The position numbers and the translations under genes are program-made. A model generated the notes under the pieces. That model searched no databases. It was given only the letters and a program-made list of their open reading frames with translations, and was not told where the DNA came from. Shown piece after piece: positions 24,581 through 35,304 of a stretch of DNA of 64,000 nt (position 1 is the stretch's first letter; the number at the start of each line of letters is the position of its first letter). The stretch spans positions 443,948,895-444,012,894 of the forward strand of contig NC_077227.1 of NCBI RefSeq assembly GCF_027887165.1. The letters run 5' to 3'. Source of the stretch: Monodelphis domestica. Its lineage: Eukaryota > Chordata > Mammalia > Didelphimorphia > Didelphidae.

Positions 24581-24914
24581 ACCTTTTTTAAAAATTAGAA
24601 AAGGGAAAAGCTGCACTTTTGACAAATAAGTTTATGAAGCTAAAAGCAACTATGTTTCAAAGAAAATTTTATACTTTAACATTCAAGCAAAGAGAATTAT
24701 AATAAACATGTTTGATACAAAATTTTCTTTTACAAACCGGGGATTGCCTTTGCCGTTTCAATAGATCATACAAGCAATTACAATAGCATCACCTTGCTTT
24801 TATAGATTTGACCTATAACTTCTCCAGGGAGGAATCTGTCCTTCAGTGATAATTTGGACGACTGGGAGGTGGGGTATAGCACTCTAGAGGCATTGGCTTG
24901 GTTCCTTAGGTAAA
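24581..24914. other. Unassigned DNA
   Basis: Nothing recognised. Confidence 0.5.
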
Positions 24915-25083
24915 GGTAAAACAATCTTCATAACAAAAATTTCTGACATAGGTCTAATTACTCAAATTTATAAAGAGCTAAACCAATTGTACAAAAAAAT
25001 CAAGCCATTCTCCAATTGATAAGTGGGCAAGGGACATCAATAGGCGATTTTCAGTTAAAGAAATCAAAACTATTAATAAGCAC

Positions 25084-25494
25084 ATGAAAAAGTGCTCTAA
25101 ATCTCTTATAATCAGAGAGATGCAAATCAAAACAACTCTAAGGTACCACCTCACACCTAGTAGATTGGCTAAAATGACAGCAGTGGAAAGTAATGAATGC
25201 TGGAGGGGATACAGAAAAATAGGGACACTAATTCATTTCTGGTGGAGTTGTGAATTGATCCAATCATTCTGGAGGCCAATTTGGAACTATGCCCAAAGGG
25301 CAATAAAAGACTGTCTGCCCTTTGATTCAGCTATAGCACTGCTGGGTTTGTACCCCAAAGAGATAATAAGGAAAAAGACATGTACAAGAATATTCATAGC
25401 TGCACTCTTTGTGGTGGCAAAAAATTGGAAAATGAGGGGATGCCCTTCAATTGGGGAATGGCTGAACAAATTGTGGTATCTGTTGGTGATGTAA
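25084..25494 (+). pseudogene. LINE-1 ORF2 C-terminal remnant
   Basis: A 136-codon open stretch equal to the C-terminal region of L1 ORF2p. It keeps C-W-R-G near residue 40, T-L-I-H and W-W-S-C-E-L, and [18 protein letters not shown]. Compared with the other copy, the second Cys of the C-X3-C-X7-H-X4-C cluster is Tyr. The frame ends at TAA in place of the Glu codon of the expected V-M-E-Y-Y. There is no start and no RT, so it is non-functional. Confidence 0.85.
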
Positions 25495-25886
25495 TACTAT
25501 TGTGCTCAAAGAAACAATGAACTGGAGGAATTCCATGGGAACTAGAATGACCTCCAGGAATTGATGCAGAGTGAGAGGAGCAGAACCAGGAGAACAATGT
25601 ACACAGAGACTGATACACTGTGGTACAATCGAATGTAATGAACTTCTCCATTAGTGGCAATACAGTGATCCTGAACAACTTGGAGGGATCTACGAGAAAG
25701 AACACTATCCACATTCAGAGGAAAAACTGTGGCAAAAGAAACACAGAAGAAAAACAACTGCTTGATTACATGGGTCAAGGGGGATATGCCTGGGGATATG
25801 ATCATCCTAGTGCAAACATCAACAACATGGAAATAGGTTCTGATCAAGGATACTTGCAATACCCAGTGGAACTGTGTATCAGCTAA

Positions 25887-25914
25887 GGGAAGGGTGAAGG
25901 GAGGGAAGGGAGGG
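25887..25914 (+). other. G-quadruplex-capable tract in L1 3'UTR
   Basis: Six GGG runs separated by 1-5 bases on the L1 sense strand. Polypurine tracts of this kind are a known trait of L1 3'UTRs; folding here is inferred. Confidence 0.7.
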
Positions 25915-26029
25915 AAGGAATATAATTCTTGTAACCAAGAAATAATATTCTAAATTGACCAAATTAAAAAAAAATATTTCTGAGCCCCTCCTTGTAGCTG
26001 GGATCACCCTCTTATGGAGCAGCATGCTA

Positions 26030-26190
26030 GAGTACAGATAATGTCAGAGAACTTGAATCTGAATCCTGCCCCTACTGCTTACAGCTTATATATCCTTGGC
26101 AAGTCATTTAATCTCCCAGAGACTCATTTTTTTCATCTATAAAATGAGGACATTGGACCCAATATCCCTTCCAGCTGTTCTAATTCCTGT
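26030..26190 (+). repeat. MIR-type SINE
   Basis: 'cctgcccctactgcttacagc', 'ggcaagtcatttaatctcccagagactcatttttttcatctataaaatgagg', 'cccttccagctgttctaattcctgtgatcct'. Confidence 0.7.
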
Positions 26191-26279
26191 GATCCTATTG
26201 CCTTAGGAATGCCAGAGGAGTTAGAGACCCAGTTCTTAATCTCAACCAACCTCTGAGGTCAATAAAAAGGCAGAATGTA

Positions 26280-26485
26280 TCATGGGCCAAAAGTAGAAGG
26301 GGCCTCAGAAGTCATTTAGTCTAACCCTCTATTTCGATTTATTTATCTTTAACAAATAAGGAAAGTGAGACCAGTAGAGGTTAATTGACTTGCCAAGGCA
26401 GCAGTTGGTAAACATCAGCAGTAGGATTTGAATCCAGGTTCTCTGGCTTCCAGAACTAGTGCTCTTTTTATTGTACCATTTCTGG
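26280..26485 (-). repeat. MIR-type SINE
   Basis: 'aagtagaaggggcctcagaagtcatttagtctaaccctc', 'gaccagtagaggttaattgacttgcc', 'atttgaatccaggttctctggcttccagaactagtgctctttttattgtacc'. Confidence 0.7.
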
Positions 26486-26499
26486 AAGGAGCTTCACAC

Positions 26500-26695
26500 C
26501 TCTAATCAGAAGACCTAAATATCAATATAAATATCGAAGCTTTTCCCTGTAAGACTTAGCCACATCATTTTATCTCTGAGATATTTTCCTCATCAATAAG
26601 GTGAAGATAATAATATTTGTACTACCTTAGGATTGTTGTGAGGGAAGTATTTTTAAAGAGACAACATATAAAGGATCTAGACACTTCACACCTTA
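26500..26695 (+). repeat. MIR-type SINE, old
   Basis: 'cacatcattttatctctgagatattttcctcatcaataaggtgaagataataatatttgtactaccttaggattgttgtgaggg': MIR core and L2-type end, diverged. Confidence 0.6.
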
Positions 26696-26739
26696 TCAAA
26701 GAGATGTAAGAGGAAAGGGGTGGGGGGTGGGGAGCAGAA

Positions 26740-26915
26740 AACACAAGACTTGTAGTCAGACAACCTGTTTTAGAATCCTGTCTCTGACATTTCCTAGCAA
26801 TGTGACTGTGGGCAAGTTATTGTACCTCTCTGGGCTTTGTGCTACCTACCTCACAGAATTGTTGTGAAGGAAGTATTTTGTAAACCTTAAAACATTATAG
26901 AAATATGTACTATTT
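26740..26915 (+). repeat. MIR-type SINE
   Basis: 'gtagtcagacaacctgttttagaatcctgtctctgacatttcctagcaatgtgactgtgggcaagtta', then 'gctacctacctcacagaattgttgtgaaggaagtattttgtaaaccttaaa'. Confidence 0.7.
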
Positions 26916-26948
26916 TTTTTAAACTAGCACAAAACAATTAGAAAATAA

Positions 26949-27192
26949 TTGTTGTTTAGTTGTTTTTAGTTGTGTGATTCTCTATGACCTTTTCAGGGTT
27001 TTCTTGGTAAAAATGATACTGAAGTGTTTGCCATTTACTTCTCTAGCACATTTCACAAATGTAAAAAATGAGGCAAACATAATTAATCGACTTGCCCAGG
27101 GTCACAAGGGTAGTAGTTATCTGAGGACACATTTGAACTCATGTCTTCCTGACTGCAGTCGCTCTATCCATGTGACACCTAGTTGCCTCCTG
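26949..27192 (-). repeat. Mar1-like CORE-SINE with RTE-type tail
   Basis: Antisense: 'ttgtttagttgtttttagttgtgtgattctctatgaccttttcagggttttcttgg' is the BovB/RTE-like 3' end, followed by 'ttgcccagggtcacaagggtagtag', 'ctcatgtcttcctgactgcag' and the head 'gtgacacctagttgcctcc'. Confidence 0.8.
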
Positions 27193-28279
27193 GGGAATAA
27201 TACATGAAATCATATAATTAAGTGTTATGTTGTGTGTTATAAATGCAATAAGAATTCAAAGAAGATAGAGAACAGTGATCTAGATAAATTAGAAAGATTC
27301 ACTAGGAAAGATATGACTTAAGCATGAACCTTAAACTACAAATATGGATCTGGGCAGAGAAAGATTTTGGGAAAGTATTCCAGAAAGGAAAAAAACCCAT
27401 CATGAGCAAAGATGAAGTGATAGTAATGATGATGATATGTAGCTACCACTTCATCATTTCTTTGACTTTGTTTATTTTGATCTTCTCTTGTAATGAATGT
27501 GCCCAGATATGCTACAGGAGGAGCCCCATCTCCCTCTAATATCTTTCTGACAAGTGCCTAGTGAGGGGTTAAAATCCACATATCATTCCTGGGATGATTC
27601 AGTTCCCTGGGAGGAAATGGGGTTGGGTTCATGGTTGGGCATATCTCTCCCCAGGAGATATATCTTTATATATATCCCCTTTCCATCTGACTTTTTCTCT
27701 TTTAGCTCTCTTCACTTGCTGTGTATCTCCCCTTGACAGACCAAACCAAAGAGTATTAACTAGTCAGCTGGAGTCAGCCAGAACAAAGGTCTCATAAATG
27801 AGGTATCGAGGACTTTACACCTTGTCCTGGGACTTGACATCTTGTCAAGCTGACATAAGAGGAAGACAGCACACCCACTAAATAATTATGAATGAAGTAC
27901 TTCATTCTGAATGAAGTAATTTTGGGGCTCACCAGAACCATCATTCTTCACTTAAAAGGAAATGTCATCAATCCCCAAAAGTAAAAGTAAAAGTGAACAT
28001 GAAACATGTTCTTTATTCTTGTTTTAATATTAGCCTCATATAGGAAATTCCTAGTAGTAGTGGTTTTGCAGCATCCTCGTGGGTCTGTTACAACATCTAT
28101 TAATGTGATGGAGTAGTCTTAAAAATGTTCAAAAAAAAAGTCATTTTGAATTTACTTAATTAAAAAAAGGTAATCTGTGCCAGGCAGTCTCTTTGGAGGG
28201 AAGGTAAAAGAAGGGTAGAAATAGGTGACTAAGGATGGAGTGTATCAATCCCAAAGCAGAGTGGGAATCCCAAACAGAT
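27193..28279. other. Unassigned DNA with small palindromes
   Basis: No gene. 27,550-27,850 has a TATA-like run (27,660-27,680) and looks weakly LTR-like, but no ends are found. Two palindromes lie at 27,833-27,849 and 27,890-27,907. Confidence 0.4.
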
Positions 28280-28530
28280 GAATGATTACTTGCTCTGAAA
28301 CTCAAGGGTCTGGGTTCAAATCTCAGCCTCTGTTATATGTGTGAACTTAGGCAAGTCATTCTACTTCCTGGGGCTTCAGGGGTCTCATCTATAAAATGAG
28401 AGGGTTGAACTAAATGGTCTCTGATCCATTTTAATTCAAGAACTATGGCCCTATCATCAAATGAAATAAACTTGTAAAGTGCTTAGCACAATGGCTGGTA
28501 TGCAGTAGGTGATTAATAAATGATTTTTCT
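28280..28530 (+). repeat. MIR-type SINE with L2-like tail
   Basis: 'ggtctgggttcaaatctcagcctctg', 'acttaggcaagtcattctacttcctggggcttcagg', 'ctataaaatgagagggttgaactaaatgg', then 'aaagtgcttagcacaatggctggtatgcagtaggtgattaataaatg'. Confidence 0.75.
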
Positions 28531-29239
28531 TTTCCTTATGAAACTAACTTTTGGGATATAACCCACCCCCCTATCATATGGGCAAAAACACTATCCTTCC
28601 TGGGGCACAAAATAATGAGCATAGTTTTGGGACATTTTTGACTACAACTCACATATAAGTACATTCATTATTTTCAATGAAAACAAAGTTTAAATCAAAG
28701 CAAGAAAAGTGAGACAAATGTTGCATATCCTATGAATAACCACTAGGACATGGAAGAAGGGCAAATGGTTCTACCAGGTATTGGCATCAGGGAGCTAATT
28801 GAAACTCTTATTTACCTCCTTGTCTCCTATGCTCAAAGTGGCTCTACTTTAAGCCTAAGCCACTCATCTTCTCCTGTCACATAGGATTTAGCTATAGGGG
28901 GAAAGAGCCAAAAAGCTTAGAACCTCTGGTGGAGGTGGGGAGGGGGCATGGCATTATGGTGGTGTTGCACTCCTGAGAACAATTGGACTCTTCTATACCT
29001 CTCATCTGTGGTGGGGCCATAGATCCATGAACAGAAACTCCCTAGCAGTTAGGTACAGATTTCTGTGTTCCTTGGGCCTTGCTGGGTCAGCCCAGCTCTT
29101 GAGCCTTCCGTCATGCAGTAAATGAAATGAGTTTTGGGTCTGAGCCAAGGTCAGGATGGGCAATTGTGCCAGAAGTAGAAGTCTCACTTCTTAGGAGCAA
29201 GAACACAACTCCTTGTCTTTTCCCAATTCATGGTCCCAA
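28531..29239. other. Unassigned DNA
   Basis: No repeat family or gene recognised; a local GC rise at 28,900-29,180 without CpG enrichment. Confidence 0.5.
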
Positions 29240-29420
29240 ATTTGGAGGTCTAAAAAAGGGATAGTTGAATCCGTATACTTTAGTCTTTCATTTTACAACT
29301 GAAAAAACTAAGACCTAGAAAGGTTATGTGACTATCTGAGGTCATTCAGGTAGTAAATATCAGTGTTTGGAATTAAACCCAGGTCCCCTGAATTCCAAGT
29401 CCAATACTCTTTCCATTTAA
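29240..29420 (-). repeat. MIR-type SINE
   Basis: 'ttacaactgaaaaaactaagacctagaaaggttatgtgact', 'gtcattcaggtagtaaatatcagtg', 'attaaacccaggtcccctgaattccaagtccaatactctttcc'. Confidence 0.7.
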
Positions 29421-29589
29421 ATCATATTTCCATTCTTGCAACAAAATTAAGGATTGTTGTTCCAAAATCCCCACCTAAAATTCCAGAAAAAATTATTTTC
29501 CCCCCTTTTTCTGTCTTAACCTTGGAGTCAATTGAATGGGGGAAAGGAAGTTTCTGATGCTGTCATTTTTTTCTTCCTTTGATTTTGGG
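29421..29589. other. Unassigned DNA
   Basis: Nothing recognised. Confidence 0.5.
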
Positions 29590-29760
29590 AGGCTGTTTAG
29601 TGCAATGAAAACATTGCTGGGTTTGGAGGATCTTGAATTAAATCCTAATTCTAATTAGATAGTTAATATCCCTTTCCTTTGGTTTCCTCAGCTGAATAAT
29701 GAGAGAATTAAAAGATGACCTAGAAGGCACTTTACATCTCAAAATTTATGTTCCTACAAT
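29590..29760 (+). repeat. MIR-type SINE, old
   Basis: 'gctgtttagtgcaatgaaaacattgctgggtttggagga', 'ctttggtttcctcagctgaataatgagagaattaaaagatgacctagaaggc'. Confidence 0.6.
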
Positions 29761-30059
29761 CAATTACAGTGAATGTAGTACAATGATTATGTTATTCTAT
29801 GTTAAAACTTTTTTGATATAAAAATAGCAACAAATTCTACATTTTACTTTAATAAAACCACTAATTATATTATTTGCATAGATTGTTTTATGATATCTGA
29901 ATCACAAGGGAGATTTTTTTTTTTAAACAAAAAAGGAGGTTGCTCCATAGTTTGGAATCCGTTGTCTCAAACAATGAAGAATCATTGGTTTATATATATA
30001 CCTTTAAAGATGTAATTGGTTAATATCATAGGCCAAACCCCCAGCTTTGGAACATGATT
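29761..30059. other. Unassigned AT-rich DNA
   Basis: Nothing recognised. Confidence 0.5.
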
Positions 30060-30245
30060 TGTAGTACAGCAAAATGAGCAAAGGTACCAGAGTTAGAGAA
30101 TCCAGGATCAAATCCTTCTCAAATGCTTATTACCTTAGGAAAGTCACAACCTCCCTGGGCCTCAGTTTCTTCAACCTTAAAACAAAGAGGTTGGACTGGA
30201 TGATCTCTATGATCCTTTCCAGATTTAGTTCTATGATCCAGCTAA
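30060..30245 (+). repeat. MIR-type SINE
   Basis: 'agtacagcaaaatgagcaaaggtaccagagttagag', 'taggaaagtcacaacctccctgggcctcagtttcttcaaccttaaaacaaagaggttggactggatgatctctatgatcctttcc'. Confidence 0.75.
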
Positions 30246-30404
30246 GAGTTTAGGTTTACTAGAAACTTATCACTTCTAACTGGCTGGGGTGTGACAACCA
30301 GTAGCAATACACTATCCAGGGCACTATCCAGTAGTCTTATAATAAAGGCTCAAGGAAAGGAGGCAGAAGAGAGATAACAGAAACAGAGAGGAGGTGAAGA
30401 GAAA

Positions 30405-30445
30405 ATGAGAGAGGGACGAAGGGAGAGGGAGAGAGAGAGAGATTC
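30405..30445. repeat. Purine-rich (GA)n microsatellite
   Basis: GAGAG-rich run in a longer purine-rich stretch (30,350-30,445). Confidence 0.7.
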
Positions 30446-30499
30446 AGAGGTATATACCTACATTTCATTCTTTTATACAAAACAATTGAATATCAAAGT

Positions 30500-30722
30500 T
30501 GGAGTATACCATATCTGACTAAGATTCCTTTCAACAACATCATCAAATGGTTATCCAACCTCTACCTGAAAATCAGTAGTGAAAAGGAAGCCTCTGCCTC
30601 AGGAGGAGTATCATTAGACTTTTGGTCAGCTCTGATTGTTAGGAAATTTTTCTTTACATCAGACCTAAGTATGCCACCCACAACTTCTTGGACTCATGGA
30701 ATCTCATAGCCTCTAGATACTT
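30500..30722 (-). repeat. L3/CR1-type LINE fragment
   Basis: 'ggttatccaacctctacctgaaaa..cagtagtgaaaaggaagcctctgcc', 'cagctctgattgttaggaaatttttctttacatcagacctaa' is the antisense of the CR1/L3 ORF2 C-terminus (R-x-x-F-L-x-x-R-x-V-x-W-N-like block). Confidence 0.65.
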
Positions 30723-30724
30723 TT

Positions 30725-30872
30725 TTCTCAGTCTTCATTCTTCTGGAACTCTCTGCAGCTTTTGACTCTGTTGACCAACCCCGTCTCCTGAATATAGTCT
30801 CCTTTTTAGGTTTTCACAACACTGCTCCCTCCTGGTTTTCCTACTATCTGTCTGACCAAACTTTCTCAGCCT
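30725..30872 (+). repeat. L2 ORF fragment (RT region)
   Basis: 'ctctctgcagcttttgactctgttgaccaacc..ctcctgaatatagtctcc..ggttttcacaacactgctccctcctggttttcctactatctgtctgacc' encodes the L2 block A-F-D-S-V-D-x-x-x-L-L and S-W-F-S-Y-Y-L-S-D. Confidence 0.65.
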
Positions 30873-30954
30873 CTAGGTGGCATTTAAATCTAAGTTCTCT
30901 GACTCTATATCCAACAATTTATTCTCCCATTATACCATATTCCAACCTTCTCAC

Positions 30955-31835
<881 letters not shown>

Positions 31836-31869
31836 TTCATTATGTAAGCCACCCCTGTGAACTGTAAAA

Positions 31870-31985
31870 CATAGAGGAGAGAGTGACGGACTATGAAAGA
31901 GGAAGACCAGCATTCAAATCCTGCCTCTAAAAGTTCCTAGCTAGGTTTCCATAAATAAGTCACTTAACTTAAACCTCATTTCCTT
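31870..31985 (+). repeat. MIR/Mar1-type SINE 5' part
   Basis: 'gaggagagagtgacggactatgaaagaggaagaccagcattcaaatcctgcctctaaaagttcctagcta..aagtcacttaac'. Confidence 0.6.
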
Positions 31986-32367
31986 TTTAATTTAATTTTT
32001 ATTATTTTTCTCAACAAATAAAAACTTGTTTTTTTATCTTTTACCTCTCCACCCCACAAATGAATCACAGAAAGGAAAAAGAAAATCTTTACTCTTCTTA
32101 TAGCCATGTTAGTCTTGCATCTATTTTTACAATTCATCATCAATATACTTGATTTGTTCTGAGTATCTTTAGTACAATTTATGACAATATAATTTTTTCT
32201 TTCTGTCTTCATTAAGCTTTGCCCCCAAATTTTCCACCCTATTTCCCTGGTTCTTATATTTCCTTACATGTGTGTATACACATATGTATATATGTTGCAT
32301 ATACATTTATAATGTATATGTGTGTACAGTTACATATTTTTTAAAAATACATAGTGCCACTCTGTCT
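31986..32367. other. Unassigned AT-rich DNA
   Basis: Possible L1 3'UTR remnant on the minus strand at 31,990-32,260 (weak). TATG/TATA-rich run at 32,265-32,340. Confidence 0.4.
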
Positions 32368-32613
32368 ACAGGACAGTTAGGTGGCATACTGGATAAAGCA
32401 TGGAGTTTGAAGTCAGGAAATCCTGACTTCAAATTTGGCCTCAGGTACTAACTAGCTGTGTGACCCTGGGCAAGTCACTTCTTTTTGCATCCGTTTTCTC
32501 ATCTGTAAAACAAACCTAAAGAAGGAAATGGCAAACCATCCTAGTATCTTTGCCAAGAAAACTCCAAAAGGGATCATGAAGAGTCAGACAACTGAAACAA
32601 CTGAACAACAACA
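32368..32613 (+). repeat. Mar1-like CORE-SINE with RTE-type tail, full length
   Basis: Head 'acaggacagttaggtggcat', core 'ctagctgtgtgaccctgggcaagtcactt', then 'aaggaaatggcaaaccatcctagtatctttgccaagaaaact' and the BovB/RTE-like end 'tcatgaagagtcagacaactgaaac..aacaacaa'. Confidence 0.88.
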
Positions 32614-32663
32614 TTTTTCTCACTGATATTCCTTAATTATGCTCCACTATTTCATTGCCTCCA

Positions 32664-32712
32664 TCTGATAGATAGATAGGTAGGTAGGTAGGTAGATAGA
32701 TAGATAGATAAT
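32664..32712. repeat. (GATA)n/(GGTA)n microsatellite
   Basis: Compound tetranucleotide run: GATA units, then GTAG units, then GATA units. Confidence 0.95.
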
Positions 32713-32807
32713 ATATTTGTTAAATTACACACATATCAAGCACTGAAAGCTAAAAATATAAGCAAGTAAGACAATTCCTATCTCTCACACAGCTTATATT
32801 CTCTCCC

Positions 32808-32925
32808 CCAGTAATATTTTCTCCAATTATATGTAAAAATAATTTAACATTCATTTTTAAAAATTTGAGTTCCAAATTCTCTTCCTCCCTTTCTTCTCTC
32901 AACTCCCTGAGACTGTAAGCAAAAG
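32808..32925 (-). repeat. LINE-1 3'UTR fragment
   Basis: 'ttctccaattatatgtaaaaataatttaacattcatttttaaaaatttgagttccaaattctcttcctccc..ccctgagactgtaagcaa': antisense of the old L1 3' end also seen at about 9,680-9,820. Confidence 0.65.
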
Positions 32926-33164
32926 GAGCTTAGATTGTAATGAGGACAGATAACACACAAAGGGGATCTGGAAAGAGAAAGGTTGGGGTGGGTTTTGAGC
33001 TGCTGCATGGTGTGAATCTGGCAAGGCAGTGGAGATATCTGGTTCTGGGCAAGACAGAGTGAAAAGCTCATATGTCAGCAACTGTTGTCCCAGTAGTAAA
33101 GTCCAAGGTTTCTTTTGCGAGAAGATGAGGAGGTTGGGGTGTAGACAATATAATGTAGAGATAA
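32926..33164. other. Unassigned DNA
   Basis: Nothing recognised. Confidence 0.5.
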
Positions 33165-33312
33165 ATAAATGATTAGATTAATGAATTAAAAAAGGAATGT
33201 ATTAAGCACCTCCTCTGTGTACATAAAGCACCATGCTAAGATCTGGGGATATAAATAGAAAAGTAAGAAAGTTCTTACTCTAAGGAAGCTCTTATTGGAA
33301 TAAGGGAAACAA
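33165..33312 (+). repeat. Old LINE 3'-end-like fragment
   Basis: 'tattaagcacctcctctgtgtacataaagcaccatgctaagatctggggatataaa..ctctaaggaagctcttattgg'. Confidence 0.55.
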
Positions 33313-33354
33313 CACATTAAAATGAAATGTAAGACAGACAGGAAAATACCATGG

Positions 33355-33530
33355 TTCTTAGTCAGGCAACAAGCATTTATTAAGCACCAATGATGTTTTT
33401 GAAACACTGCTAAGGATTCAAAGAAACATGAAAGGCAGCCCTTTTCCCCAAGGAGTTCATTGTCAAATAGGGGAGATAATATGCAAACTATTCTATGCAA
33501 GCAAGATATATAGGATAAATTATAGATAAT
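33355..33530 (+). repeat. Old LINE 3'-end-like fragment
   Basis: 'aacaagcatttattaagcaccaatgatgtttttgaaacactgctaagg', 'ccccaaggagttcattgtcaaataggggagataatatgcaaactattctatgcaagcaagatatataggata'. Adjacent copy to 33,165. Confidence 0.6.
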
Positions 33531-33926
33531 GCAAAGTATATGATAATTCTCTTCTTTAATATTATGTCCACTGATAAAATATCAGTTTCTGATGTTAAAT
33601 CATTTGACACTGCCAAGAATTTTGGTGGCAAAAACTTTCTTTTCCAGGGCATCAGTAGTTGTGGCTGTGGCACCAAACCAAGTAGCTGCCTGAACACACC
33701 TCTCTATGATTATTTCTCTGAGTGTTAGTTTTTGGTCCTGGGTTGGGAGTGGGGCGGTGTGGGCTCTACTGCCTCTCTTGAGGATCTTGGGATTATGTGG
33801 CCATTTGTGGTAGGACTCCTGATTTGGAGGGCATTACTATTCCCAAGGCTCTTGGGCTCAGGGTCCTAGGCTACTTCCACTGAGATCTAAGGGGAGGAGG
33901 TAGTAGTGGTTTGACCTGCCTGGTAC
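33531..33926. other. Unassigned DNA
   Basis: A 62-codon frame at 33,540-33,728 has a C-G-C-G motif but no family I can name. 33,730-33,920 is more GC-rich without CpG enrichment. Confidence 0.45.
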
Positions 33927-33930
33927 ATAC
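33927..33930. repeat. 4-bp TSD of solo LTR, left
   Basis: ATAC here and at 34,814-34,817, directly outside the TG...CA ends of the LTR. Confidence 0.75.
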
Positions 33931-34420
33931 TGTGAATCTTAAAATTGTTCAGACTATACCTTAAAAGATTTGGTTAAGCTATTCCCCTATTGTAACAATG
34001 GAGGTACTTGATCAGGAATGTATTGAGAACTTTTAAAATTACTCCACCTTGCTCAGACAGTACCTTAGGGGAAGATAAAGTTGCAAATTCCTGATTGAAC
34101 AGTGAAAAGTCCCCAAATCATACTTATAGTAAAGCAAAAACCCTAAACTAGGTGATCTATTTTTAGATCTAATACAAAAGGGTGCTAAGTACCTATAAAG
34201 GTTAAATTAATCACTTAAAGGTCAAGCAACTTACAAAAGGCAAGCTTAACAAAAGAGGTATGAAATACTCAGAAGATATAATATACCCAGAGAAGGTGAG
34301 AACTGAAGAGTGATGAGAACTAAGAATGGGCAGTCCTAGGGAAAAGCATCTACTATGATTGGTAGATGGGAAAATTTAGGGGAGGTGGCATAAGATAAAA
34401 TTCTCTTTAAAAGGAGTTCT

Positions 34421-34473
34421 CTGAACTCAGTTCAGGAGTTCAGAGGAGGGTTTCTGAACTCAGTTCAGGAGTT
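34421..34473 (+). repeat. Duplicated 20-mer, each with an inverted repeat
   Basis: 'ctgaactcagttcaggagtt' at 34,421-34,440 and 34,454-34,473, period 33. Each begins with ctgaac-tca-gttcag, arms 6 bp, loop 3 nt. It lies just after the TATA-like box, so probably in the transcribed R part of the LTR. Confidence 0.9.
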
Positions 34474-34583
34474 GAGGATTTCAGTGAAGGACTGGAGCTT
34501 GCTTGGGACAATTTTGTGGTGAGTGATAAAGACTGACTCTCTCTCCCTTAAGGCTCAGGCCTAGGCCAAATGGCCCTTTCTAC

Positions 34584-34584
<1 letters not shown>

Positions 34585-34614
<30 letters not shown>
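34585..34614. repeat. (CT)n microsatellite in the solo LTR
   Basis: About 15 CT units between the R-like region and the poly(A)-signal-like site. Confidence 0.9.
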
Positions 34615-34813
34615 CTTAATTCCTTCATTTGTATTAATTAAAATCTCCATAAAACCCAGCTGACTTGGATATTTTCATATTTGGGAATTTTCCCATGGCG
34701 ACCACTTATTTTTGATTTAAATCAAGACACTAAAAATTATCTTTACAGTTTGGCCGAAACCTTTACAGTTTTGGCAATTTACAGTCTTGGAAACCCACAT
34801 TTTCGTGGTTACA

Positions 34814-34817
34814 ATAC
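34814..34817. repeat. 4-bp TSD of solo LTR, right
   Basis: ATAC, as at 33,927-33,930. Confidence 0.75.
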
Positions 34818-35297
34818 TGAGCCCTGTCTCTCCTCAGGGTGCCTTGCTTGACCCATGAATGGCCAAGAAGTGGAGTGGAGGTCTGGTTCCAGGCTAGATA
34901 TGATGAAAACTCACCTGTCAGAGCTAGGTATCCCAAGGGAGGAGTCCATAGTTCCTCTGGTGGGGAGATGGGAATGATGATAGAGGAACAGACAGAATGG
35001 TGTGGTAATAGTCAGAAGTGACAGAATTCCTTGCTACTACTCCTATCCTCCACTTCTAGCTGGTACTGGGATTCCTGATACTGTGCTCAGCTCTTTAGTG
35101 CTACTGCCTCTCCTCTAGGATGCCATTCCTGTTAACTGTCCTCCAAGTACCAGCTCTAGAGCAAGCCACTAGTTTCTCTGGGAGCAATTACTCTGATGGC
35201 TCTCTCTCCAGGACATCAAGTAGCTCCATTTCAGCCTTCTATTTTACCCCTCTGCTCCACAGCCCAATCCTTTACACAATGGAAACACTTTTCTAAG
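34818..35297. other. Unassigned DNA
   Basis: Flank of the solo LTR. Same moderate GC as 33,730-33,926, so the LTR seems to have split one older unit. No gene supported. Confidence 0.45.
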
Positions 35298-35304
35298 AAT
35301 GATA

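Larger units (their letters stand above)
24915..25975 (+). mobile_element. 5'-truncated LINE-1
   Basis: Last third of ORF2 plus 3'UTR and A-tail, on the plus strand. Same family as the full-length L1 at 42-49 kb: the C-terminal ORF2 blocks align throughout. It starts in the K-I-F-I-K-N-S-D-K-G-L-like block. The 3'UTR ends with a G-rich purine tract at 25,887-25,914 and an A-run at 25,966-25,974. No clear TSD found. Confidence 0.9.
33931..34813 (+). mobile_element. Solo LTR of an endogenous retrovirus (class I-like)
   Basis: An 883-bp unit that begins TGTGAATC and ends GGTTACA, with ATAC on both sides. Inside, in the right order for plus orientation: a TATA-like 'ctctttaaaagg' at about 34,403, a tandem pair of identical 20-mers (34,421 and 34,454), a (TC)n tract, and an A-rich poly(A)-signal-like 'ttaattaaaatctccataaa' at about 34,634. 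No gag/pol/env. A 4-bp TSD fits gammaretrovirus-like ERVs. It probably arose by recombination between the two LTRs of a provirus. Confidence 0.75.

Noticed and set aside
27540..27860. Possible LTR (TATA-like run, C-rich end)
   Set aside because: No TG/CA ends, no TSD and no second copy in the window.
33540..33728. 62-codon frame with Cys-Gly-Cys-Gly motif
   Set aside because: No recognisable family, no processed-pseudogene marks such as an A-tail or TSD.
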